Below the pieces are notes generated by a model that worked only from the letters and a program-made list of their open reading frames with translations, did not search any database and was not told where the DNA came from. DNA of 10,403 nt from Methanospirillum hungatei (GTDB lineage Archaea; Halobacteriota; Methanomicrobia; Methanomicrobiales; Methanospirillaceae), in assembly GCF_020216685.1 (NCBI RefSeq), contig NZ_JAIWNS010000065.1, positions 1-10,403 on the forward strand, given 5' to 3'. Of this stretch, positions 1 to 5,754 are shown piece by piece (position 1 is the stretch's first letter; each line of letters starts with the position of its first letter). Both the position numbers and the translations under genes were made by a program.

Positions 1-1
1 A

Positions 2-310
2 ATCCGTGTCATGTGTACCGGACGTGTTGACATGCTCTTCATCCTCAAGGCATTTGTTGAGGGTGCAGACGGTGTTCTCGTCTCCGGATGTCACTTTGGT
101 GACTGTCACTACCTTGAAGGAAACTACAAGGCTGCAAAGCGTATGTTCATGATCAAGAACCTGCTCAGAAACATCGGTCTTGATGACAAGCGTTTCCGTA
201 TGACCTTTGTCTCAGCATCCGAAGGTGCAAAGTGGGGTATGGTCATGGAAGATGTCACCAATACTATCAAGGAACTTGGTCCCAGCCCGATCAAAGAATT
301 CAAAAAATAA
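2..310 (+). CDS. mvhD: F420-non-reducing hydrogenase / heterodisulfide reductase delta subunit (MvhD), 3' part
   Basis: The reading frame is already open at the first complete codon (base 2) and ends at TAA 308-310, so the 5' end lies outside the window; 102 residues are visible, while the family is usually about 140. The protein carries the MvhD hallmarks: a Cys in V-M-C-T-G-R near the start and the pair in G-C-H-F-G-D-C-H-Y, followed by Y-K-A-A-K-R and a long basic/amphipathic tail. MvhD is the small [2Fe-2S] protein that passes electrons from hydrogenase (MvhAG) or formate dehydrogenase to HdrA in the cytosolic flavin-based electron-bifurcating complex that reduces ferredoxin and CoM-S-S-CoB. 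The codon choice looks like that of a highly expressed gene. An hdrA relic follows on the same strand. The ATG at base 11 is internal and not the true start. The family call is strong; the partner dehydrogenase cannot be seen. Confidence 0.9.
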   Translation: MRVMCTGRVDMLFILKAFVEGADGVLVSGCHFGDCHYLEGNYKAAKRMFMIKNLLRNIGLDDKRFRMTFVSASEGAKWGMVMEDVTNTIKELGPSPIKEFKK

Positions 311-461
311 ATATTTTTTTTAAATTCTCCGTAATTTTCTGTATTCTTCTTCTTTCTTCTGAATATCAGATCGCAGTTTTTACACGTTGTATTTTGACGG
401 TGGGTCATAGCTTTTTTAAAACTTCCGGATTCTACCTTCGCTTTATTATTTTTTATCAGAG
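311..461 (+). terminator. T-rich downstream region of mvhD, probable transcription terminator
   Basis: Directly after the mvhD stop there is a run of eight T (314-321), followed by several further T-rich clusters (around 334-355, 376-380 and 411-416). Archaeal RNA polymerase commonly terminates at U-tracts without needing a hairpin, so the first run is the likely 3' end of the mvhD transcript. I see no gene or clear coding relic between 311 and 461. Confidence 0.4.
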
Positions 462-696
462 ATGATGACCTATACCGAGGTTGAGATGAGAATGGCTCCA
501 CGAAAGGCCATCTCCATCTATCATGCCCTAGTCATGCCTCATCTCCACCATCGACTTTGACTCCTGTGTTAAGTGTAGACTGTGTGAGAAGGCCTGTAGT
601 GAGAAGAAGGCAATCGATCTTGAGATGCAGGACGAATTCGTCACCGTCAAGGTTGGAACTGCGGTCCTTGCAACCGGATATGATGTGAAGCAGTGA
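462..696 (+). pseudogene. hdrA: Decayed heterodisulfide reductase subunit A (hdrA) fragment
   Basis: Two short coding pieces read like the middle of HdrA. From 462 one frame gives M-T-Y-T-E-V-E and, at once, R-M-A-P-R-K-A-I, then loses sense near 535-546 and stops at 558-560. From 547 the next frame gives T-I-D-F-D-S-C-V-K-C-R-L-C-E-K-A-C, a complete CxxCxxCxxxC ferredoxin motif, then K-K-A-I-D-L-E-M and V-L-A-T-G-Y-D before TGA at 694-696. In intact HdrA the order is T-Y-S/T-E-V-E, first ferredoxin motif, R-K-A-I, second ferredoxin motif, A-T-G-Y-D. Here the first ferredoxin motif is missing (deletion near 484-492), there is one frameshift, and the N-terminal flavin part and C-terminus are absent. 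Possible further coding residue (S-S-I-E-F-S) runs to about 720. It is a nonfunctional remnant, in the same orientation as mvhD. The assignment rests on motif order recalled for the family, not on an alignment. Confidence 0.75.
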
Positions 697-736
697 TTCG
701 TACTCGTCAATCGAATTCTCAGTGAGCGAGTACATT

Positions 737-744
737 GATATATT
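737..744 (+). promoter_or_regulatory. Candidate TATA box for the AAA ATPase gene
   Basis: GATATATTA lies in an AT-rich stretch 74-81 bases upstream of the preferred start at 818. If transcription starts about 25 bases downstream of the box, near 766, the leader would be about 50 nt to 818 or 25 nt to the alternative ATG at 791. The AT-rich surroundings make chance matches likely. The box abuts the left arm of the inverted repeat at 741-790. Confidence 0.3.
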
Positions 745-790
745 ATTAATCTAAAGTGAATGATTATGATCTATCAATTAGATAATAATA
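741..790. repeat. AT-rich inverted repeat ahead of the AAA ATPase gene
   Basis: The left arm TATTATTAATCTAA (741-754) and the right arm TTAGATAATAATA (778-790) are reverse complements over 13 bases, with a single extra T bulged in the left arm. The spacer is 23 bases. The right arm ends immediately before the ATG at 791, and the left arm overlaps the candidate TATA box. It could be a repressor operator, a leader hairpin, or chance in a region with very few G or C. Confidence 0.5.
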
Positions 791-817
791 ATGAGGATTA
801 CAGGAGAGCATCATGGT

Positions 818-2131
818 ATGACACAGAATGACAAAATATTCGAACTCCTCATCTCGCTCAATCCCTGGTGGAGTGGAATAAACCTGGAGACGGGGATAAT
901 CAGAGAGCATTATCTTGACCGGATGAAGAAATTCATAGCAAGTCAGGAGATCCTGATACTGAATGGTGTCAGAAGATCCGGAAAGACTACACTCCTGCTT
1001 CAGTTATTACATGAACTATTGAAAAATGGAGAGGTCGATCCAAAAAAAATACTGTTTGTCAGTTTTGATGAACCATTGATCTCCAGTCTTAAGGATCCAA
1101 TCGGTCAGATCCTCACCCGGTATCATTCAGAGATCTGTCCTCATGAAGACGGGTATCTCTTTTTTGACGAGATCCAGCAGGTACCTGGATGGGAGAGATG
1201 GCTTAAAGCACTCTATGACCGGAAAAAATACAAGATTGTACTATCAGGCTCATCATCCCATCTTCTTGAAAGTAAAACTGCATCACTGCTGAGTGGAAGA
1301 TATCTTCAGATTCCGGTTTTTCCCCTTACTTTTCCTGAATTCCTTGAGTTCTCCAATATTGAGATCCCTAAGACACGTATCGATGAAGTACGGATGAAGT
1401 ATCACCTGATGGAACAGGTCAGATCCTACCTCAATATTGGTGGATTTCCCAGAATTGTACTTGAAAAGGATCCGATGGTTCAAAAAGAATTATTAAAGGG
1501 ATATTATGACAGCATCGTCTCTCGTGATATCATATTAAATGCACAGGTCAGGCAAGTCAAAGTGATGCAGGATCTCTTATATGTCATGTTCTCATCCCTT
1601 TCATCCCCCTTCTCATATCGGAAACTTGCCTCCCGGTTTTCAATTGATCCCACTACTATTCGGGAATATATTGGCTATATTACTGATTCTCACCTGTTGA
1701 GCGAACTCATGTTCTTTAGTTATTCAGTAAGGGTTCAGAATGTTCATACAAAGAAGATTTATTGTATCGATAATGGAATACGGAATGCAATATCCTTTCA
1801 ATTTTCATCAGATACAGGAAAACTCGTGGAAAATACCGTCTGGATTCACTTAAACTCTCTTGGAGTCCCGCTCTATTACTGGAAAGGGGAGGGAGAGGTG
1901 GATTTTGTGATAAAGCACACGGATAATTCACTGACATCCATAAACGTAACCTATACCGATGATATACCGGAACGTGAAATTAAGGCTCTTTCCTCGTTTC
2001 AGGATGCCTTTTCAGAAAATATCCGCAGGCGTATTCTGATAACAAAGGACACCGAGAAAGAAGAAGAGGGTATCGAGTACATCCCACTCTGGAAATGGCT
2101 TATTGGGGAGTATAATCAGCATAAACTCTGA
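818..2131 (+). CDS. AAA-type ATPase with C-terminal DUF4143 domain
   Basis: This is an intact 437-residue protein of the widespread archaeal/bacterial family with an AAA_14 ATPase core and a DUF4143 tail. Counted from the Met at 818, it shows N-P-W-W near residue 15 (typical of the family N-terminus), Walker A G-V-R-R-S-G-K-T-T at 50-58, Walker B L-F-F-D-E-I at 114-119, and a sensor-1-like L-S-G-S-S-S at 142-147. The P-V-F-P-L-T-F-P-E-F-L segment follows. In the C-terminal half, Y-W-K-G-E-G-E-V-D-F (354-363) and I-N-V-T-Y (375-379) resemble the degenerate PD-(D/E)XK-like core of DUF4143; the usual lysine of an active nuclease is not obvious. Start choice: GGAGAG at 803-808 sits nine bases before the ATG at 818, whereas the upstream in-frame ATG at 791 (nine residues longer) has no ribosome binding site. 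The cellular role of this family is unknown; members are often scattered in accessory regions. It lies alone between two gene relics. Confidence 0.9.
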   Translation: MTQNDKIFELLISLNPWWSGINLETGIIREHYLDRMKKFIASQEILILNGVRRSGKTTLLLQLLHELLKNGEVDPKKILFVSFDEPLISSLKDPIGQILTRYHSEICPHEDGYLFFDEIQQVPGWERWLKALYDRKKYKIVLSGSSSHLLESKTASLLSGRYLQIPVFPLTFPEFLEFSNIEIPKTRIDEVRMKYHLMEQVRSYLNIGGFPRIVLEKDPMVQKELLKGYYDSIVSRDIILNAQVRQVKVMQDLLYVMFSSLSSPFSYRKLASRFSIDPTTIREYIGYITDSHLLSELMFFSYSVRVQNVHTKKIYCIDNGIRNAISFQFSSDTGKLVENTVWIHLNSLGVPLYYWKGEGEVDFVIKHTDNSLTSINVTYTDDIPEREIKALSSFQDAFSENIRRRILITKDTEKEEEGIEYIPLWKWLIGEYNQHKL

Positions 2132-2192
2132 TCTGGCCTACAGGGATGGTGAAAAGTTCTCAGGCAGGTCCGATATCTAAAAAAGAGGTGAG
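2132..2192. other. Short gap after the AAA ATPase gene
   Basis: Sixty-one bases between the ATPase stop and the minus-strand relic. An A-run with GAGGTGAG (about 2178-2192) looks like a ribosome binding site on the plus strand, but no sensible reading frame follows it. There is no T-run terminator. Confidence 0.3.
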
Positions 2193-2390
2193 TTACAGAT
2201 CCTTCTCAACCCATTCAATCATCTTCCTGATATCAAGCCATATAACAAGAGAACTCTTACTCTTTCCCAGTGCATCTTTCTTATTTTTCCGAATCACACC
2301 CAGGATATCACGGTGACTTTCACGTCATGAATGAAGGTCCACTGCAAAAAGCTCGTCACCGATAAAACTAAACCCCCTGTTCGGCCCCCT
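2193..2390 (-). pseudogene. Unidentified C-terminal coding relic with in-frame stop
   Basis: On the minus strand one frame reads from about 2390 to TAA at 2193-2195 with protein-like composition: F-S-F-I-G-D-E-L-F-A-V-D-L-H-S, then an in-frame TGA (plus-strand 2325-2327, easily a former Trp or Arg codon), then R-E-S-H-R-D-I-L-G-V-I-R-K and finally I-W-L-D-I-R-K-M-I-E-W-V-E-K-D-L. The alternation of charged and hydrophobic residues across the stop, and the continued frame on both sides of it, suggest the 3' end of a lost gene. There is no start codon context, and a TAA closes the frame upstream at 2391-2393. I do not recognise the family. It may also be a chance open stretch. Confidence 0.4.
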
Positions 2391-2410
2391 TTATTCGGGA
2401 AGGGGAGTAG

Positions 2411-2439
2411 GTAGAAACGGGTGATCCCGTCCCTTCTAC
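2411..2439. other. Strong imperfect stem-loop downstream of the MCP gene
   Basis: GTAGAA-ACGGG (2411-2421) pairs with CCCGT-CCC-TTCTAC (2426-2439): eleven base pairs with a TGAT loop and a three-base CCC bulge. It lies 57 bases beyond the MCP stop on the MCP's transcribed strand. No U-tract follows on that strand, so it is not a classical terminator. A role in 3'-end stability or processing of the MCP transcript is possible. The flanking G/C runs (2376-2390, 2399-2406) look unlike coding sequence. Confidence 0.4.
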
Positions 2440-2496
2440 ACCCATTGGTTCAGGGGATTTATCAGATTCAACCACGATTGCACTCATCATCTCCCC

Positions 2497-4608
2497 TCAG
2501 GCAACGGTAAACTTCCCCATATTCTCTGCTATCCGCTGGACTGAAGCAGCAGCCTCTGATATCGCCCGTGTGATCTGATCGATCGATGCCGTCACCTCTT
2601 CGGTTGCTGCCGCCGAATCCACCGCCTCTTTTGCGGTCTGCTGAACCAGATTGCCTACCTCATTCACACTGGCCGTGATCTCCTCGACCGCTGCTGCCTG
2701 CTCTTCTGCTGCTCCGGCTACCTCGGTCATATTCGCATGCACACTGTTGATCGCCTGCACAATCTCATCAAAGATCGCAAGGGTCCTGGTCACCGCCTCA
2801 TTGCCTGCCTGTACCTCAACCGATGAGTTCTTCATGGAGAGAGAGACCTGTTGTGTCTTCTTTTGCAGGTTCCCGATGATGGATGCGATATTCTCCGCAG
2901 ACTTTTGTGACTCAAGGGCCAGGGATTTGACCTCATCAGCGACGACCGCAAAGCCCATCCCTGCCTCACCGGCACGAGCAGCCTCTATGGCGGCATTTAA
3001 TGCCAAAAGACCGGTCTGTTCAGCGATGCCCGTGATGACATCCACAATCTTGCCGATCTCTTCCATCTGGCCGGTGATATCAGTGATGATCCCGCTCGTC
3101 TCCTCAACCGATGAACTGATCCCTTCCATCCCCTTCTCAGCCGCTCCGGCAAGGCTAACTCCTTTCTCCGTGAGATCCACGGTCTGCTGTGCCATCATAG
3201 ATGCCTGCTCAGCCTTTGCGGCAACCGAACTGACGGTATTTGAGAGATCCTCCATGGCGGTCAGGATCTGCCTGATACCAGTCCCGCTTCGTTCGGCAAG
3301 CTGACTCACCTCATTTGAACTTTGGGCAAGCAGACTTGTGGTGCTGGCAACCTCTTCGGCACTGGCATTCGTCTCCTCCATTCCGGCAGAAAGGCTCTCC
3401 ACCTCGGTCTTTACGCCACTGATGGCCGCTCCTCCCTGGATACCGATCTGATTGAGTGCCTCTTTGAATCGGATAAAGTCGCCTCTCATCTCGATCGTAT
3501 CATTCACCCGGTCGGTAAAGTCACCCTGTGCATACGAACCGGCAAGCCGCATCGCCTCATTGAGCGGGACAACGATCCCCTCAAACGTCTCATTCATACC
3601 CAGGATCACCTCCCGGTATCCACCCTGGAACTTCTCTGCATCACCACGAACTGAGAGCTTTCCATCAATAGCCGCCTGACTGAGAGTTTTTGCCTCTGAT
3701 ACAAGCCCCCGAAGCGACTCAATCATCTTGATGACCGCAGGAGCGATCTCATCCTTGTCATCCTGAGGGACCGGCATTGCTGAGAGATCACCCACACTCA
3801 CCTGTTTGAGTATGGCGATGAGGTTATTCACGAGTGTATCCGCGAAGTGATCGATGGCTCTGGCAAGATCCCCGATCTCATCTTTCCGCTGGTACTGAAG
3901 GCGAATGCCAAGATGACCGCCGCCCAGCTCCTGCATCATGAAAACACTCCTCTGGAGCGGGCCGGTGATACTCCTGGAGATGATATACCCAAGGCTGATG
4001 GCAAGAATGACCGCAATGATACCGATGATGGCAAGGGTCAACGTTGCCGCAGAGAAGGTCTCATCTCCCTGGATATTCAGTTCTTCAGCTTTTTTAACAT
4101 TGATCGCCTTGAGATTATCAATAGTGGATCCGGTGGCTTCCCGTGATTTTGTCATTGCCCCGCCACCAAGTGATTGTACTGCTTCTGCTTCATTCCCTGC
4201 ATCTATCTGTGCAATAGTATCCTGTACTACCTTCTGAAACTCGGCCCAGTTGGCATCAAACCGGGCAAGTTCCTCCTTTTCGCTGTCAATGAGGTATGTC
4301 GCCCGATAGGCATCCATGTTCTGATTAATTTTGGAAAAATACTCATTTATCTCATTCTTTGTCTTTGCACGCTGGTCAGGAATGGAGAGGTATTTGTAGA
4401 GATTTCCCCTGATGTACAGAAAATCTGCATCTACATCTCCCAGCGTTGCAAGCGGGACAGCCCGGTCATAGTACATCTCGGTCATCCCGTCATTGATGGT
4501 CTTCATCTCCACATACCCGACAACGGCTACGATCCCAAGCAGAATCGCAAGGAGCAGAAAACTCCCGACCAGTTTTTGTCCCATTTTCACATTATCCAGC
4601 CAATCCAT
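2497..4608 (-). CDS. Methyl-accepting chemotaxis protein with four-helix-bundle sensor and HAMP domains
   Basis: This is an intact transmembrane chemoreceptor of 703 residues from the preferred start. Order: first membrane helix at about 13-32; extracellular helical sensor of the 4HB_MCP type at about 33-186; second membrane helix at 188-211; HAMP at about 212-262 (S-I-T-G-P-L ... D-E-I-G-D-L-A-R-A); then helical HAMP-like repeats at about 263-390 (V-G-D-L-S and Q-G-D-F-T motifs); then a long coiled-coil signalling domain with the CheA/CheW-binding tip at about 520-562 ([13 protein letters not shown]). Candidate adaptation segments are [10 protein letters not shown] (411-420) and [10 protein letters not shown] (635-644). 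It ends K-F-T-V-A without a CheR-docking pentapeptide. The tip departs from the usual form: Q-T-G instead of Q-T-N (residue 533) and G-M-G-F instead of G-R-G-F (551). Start choice: GGTGAT at 4613-4618 precedes the ATG at 4608. In-frame ATGs at 4659 (with GGTGGAG ahead) and 4677 would add 17-23 residues. The ligand is unknown. Confidence 0.92.
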   Translation of the reverse strand: MDWLDNVKMGQKLVGSFLLLAILLGIVAVVGYVEMKTINDGMTEMYYDRAVPLATLGDVDADFLYIRGNLYKYLSIPDQRAKTKNEINEYFSKINQNMDAYRATYLIDSEKEELARFDANWAEFQKVVQDTIAQIDAGNEAEAVQSLGGGAMTKSREATGSTIDNLKAINVKKAEELNIQGDETFSAATLTLAIIGIIAVILAISLGYIISRSITGPLQRSVFMMQELGGGHLGIRLQYQRKDEIGDLARAIDHFADTLVNNLIAILKQVSVGDLSAMPVPQDDKDEIAPAVIKMIESLRGLVSEAKTLSQAAIDGKLSVRGDAEKFQGGYREVILGMNETFEGIVVPLNEAMRLAGSYAQGDFTDRVNDTIEMRGDFIRFKEALNQIGIQGGAAISGVKTEVESLSAGMEETNASAEEVASTTSLLAQSSNEVSQLAERSGTGIRQILTAMEDLSNTVSSVAAKAEQASMMAQQTVDLTEKGVSLAGAAEKGMEGISSSVEETSGIITDITGQMEEIGKIVDVITGIAEQTGLLALNAAIEAARAGEAGMGFAVVADEVKSLALESQKSAENIASIIGNLQKKTQQVSLSMKNSSVEVQAGNEAVTRTLAIFDEIVQAINSVHANMTEVAGAAEEQAAAVEEITASVNEVGNLVQQTAKEAVDSAAATEEVTASIDQITRAISEAAASVQRIAENMGKFTVA

Positions 4609-4612
4609 TGGT

Positions 4613-4618
4613 ATCACC
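4613..4618 (-). promoter_or_regulatory. Ribosome binding site deciding the MCP start
   Basis: On the minus strand GGTGAT is followed by ACCA and the ATG at 4608, matching the archaeal anti-Shine-Dalgarno (part of GGAGGTGATC). A competing GGTGGAG lies just ahead of the ATG at 4659, so a longer form cannot be excluded. Confidence 0.5.
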
Positions 4619-4677
4619 ATGAAAACAGAAGAGCGTCCATGAACGATGTTCTCCATCATGGACTCCACCTGCCACAA

Positions 4678-4844
4678 TTCTGTTCATATCGCTCTCCATC
4701 CGGTCTGATACCCGCATATCCATCTCAGTTTATCAGACAGGATTGTATCGACATACACCTATTCGGAATGATTCTATGTATAGATACCGATTTCTTTCTG
4801 ACTACCAGAAGTTCCATTCTCTCATTGCGTTCATGATTTCAGGC
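4678..4844. other. Upstream region of the MCP gene, no gene seen
   Basis: No protein-like frame on either strand. On the minus strand an AT-rich segment around 4774-4792 reads GGTATCTATACATAG and is the best TATA candidate for the MCP, with GAAAGAAA just upstream of it. The implied leader would exceed 100 nt, so this is weak. The same bases contain a short TCTAT-GT-ATAGA dyad. Confidence 0.25.
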
Positions 4845-5140
4845 TCATATAATACAGAGGGGCCTAGAGTATATGACCCAAATGATGGAACGCTCCCAGA
4901 TCAAAAACGTGAATGTATGCTTCTTTCCGGTGATGGAATCAGCAATACCACTCACATCGGCTAAAGCCACATGATCTGCTCAATGGACGCAGATGCCTCC
5001 TCTGTGGCCGCTGCAGCATGACGGCCTTACTGGCAGTGCCATGAATCAGGACCGACACCATTCACAATGGCGAATATCTCCCAAAACGCGACCATCACTG
5101 AGAGTTTTCTGATGGTTTTTCAGGATACTGATATGCGTTT
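4845..5140 (-). pseudogene. Remnant of a second methyl-accepting chemotaxis protein (C-terminal part)
   Basis: On the minus strand, read from high to low coordinate, fragments follow the order of an MCP C-terminus. First comes L-G-D-I or W-E-I-F-A-I-V-N-G-V (about 5090-5050), like the [10 protein letters not shown] segment of the neighbour. Next is H-A-A-A-A-T-E-E-A-S-A-S-I-E-Q-I (about 5020-4970), matching [14 protein letters not shown] in the intact MCP. After a frameshift comes A-D-V-S-G-I-A-D-S-I-T-G-K (from 4961), matching the terminal I-A-E-N-M-G-K region. Stops occur at 5027-5029 (TAA) and 4961-4963 (TAG). The signalling tip, HAMP and membrane parts are gone. It sits in tandem with the intact MCP and in the same orientation. 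It is not a close copy of it, so it probably came from a different receptor gene. The boundaries are approximate. Confidence 0.55.
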
Positions 5141-5199
5141 TGTATACCGCTGGCCGTAAAGACCTCACCGGAGAGTACCCTGACTGTCAGACAGCGTTC

Positions 5200-5754
5200 C
5201 TACTCTGAAAACTCCAAACATGTGTCAACATTCAGACAAAAACCGGTATGCTTCTGTAAGTACAGGAGGATCTTCTCTGATCTGACCCACTCCTGATCAA
5301 GGTGCGTGACCATCTCATCAATACGCCGAATCTGCTCATCAATCCCTCTGATAACCTCTTCATTCCCGCTTTCTTCGGCGATGATTGTAATAATGGTGAG
5401 CGGGTTTCGTATACCATCATTGAGAATGGCAAGCTTTTCAATCTCTTCCTGCGCAGAGGAGAGTTCTTCAACCTGCTGTTTCAGCTCTTCTTTCTCTCCG
5501 GCAAGTTCTTCAAATACGACTGCAAGTTCCTGGTTCTTCTCTTATCTCTAACCGATAGGTCTGCATCAGCGTGATGTTCTCGTCGAAGATAGAAAACACA
5601 GGCGATGATGATCGGAAGATAATAGAGGTTTTGAAAGATAATGGTCCACCCTGTCATGACTGATACAACACTCACTCCCAGGGCAAGGACCGTGGTTGCG
5701 ATGAGCAATCAGGCGGGCACGCCGTGTGAGATGGATATCCCAGATATCGGTCAT
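5200..5754 (-). pseudogene. Frameshifted small membrane sensor with histidine-kinase-like dimerization domain
   Basis: The old gene began at ATG 5752-5754, overlapping the TGA of the upstream kinase gene in an ATGA junction, so the two were an operon. The start frame gives M-T-D-I-W-D-I. Near 5710 the sense shifts to another frame encoding a hydrophobic stretch, L-L-I-A-T-T-V-L-A-L-G-V-S and I-I-F-Q-N-L-Y-Y-L-P-I-I-I-A, then Y-L-R-R (about 5708-5586). Around 5585-5550 a third frame fits (M-Q-T-Y-R-L-E-I-R). From 5541 to TAG 5200-5202 a 113-codon open stretch encodes N-Q-E-L-A-V-V-F-E-E-L, a coiled coil, L-A-I-L-N-D-G-I-R-N-P-L-T-I-I, and W-V-R-S-E-K-I-L-L-Y-L. The L-N-D-G-I-R-N-P-L-T segment and the trailing S-E-K-I motif are typical of C-terminal modules in Methanomicrobiales PAS sensors. 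Only one or two membrane helices remain, so an internal deletion is likely. It is nonfunctional as a single protein unless the sequence is in error. Confidence 0.7.

Noticed and set aside
124..501. Minus-strand frame of 125 codons opposite mvhD and its downstream region
   Set aside because: It runs antisense to the clear mvhD protein and then through T-rich non-coding DNA, giving Lys/Asn/Phe-rich sequence without motifs.
741..790. CRISPR or terminal inverted repeat of a mobile element
   Set aside because: There is only one dyad, no repeat-spacer series, no transposase, and no matching repeat at the other end of the ATPase gene.
2651..3304. Long open frame on the plus strand opposite the MCP signalling domain (217 codons)
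   Set aside because: It is an antisense shadow of the Ala/Ser/Glu-rich MCP coiled coil; its Ser/Ala/Cys-rich composition is what such antisense frames give, and the MCP is unmistakable.
4174..4836. Plus-strand frame of 220 codons across the MCP start region
   Set aside because: Antisense to the MCP sensor domain, with no domain motif and no credible ribosome binding site.
4743..4964. Plus-strand 73-codon frame between the MCP and the relic
   Set aside because: It overlaps the antisense MCP remnant, has no ribosome binding site, and its composition shows no recognisable protein feature.
5302..5574. Plus-strand frames opposite the broken sensor gene
   Set aside because: The minus-strand reading gives recognisable L-N-D-G-I-R-N-P-L-T and coiled-coil sequence; the plus-strand frames are its shadow.
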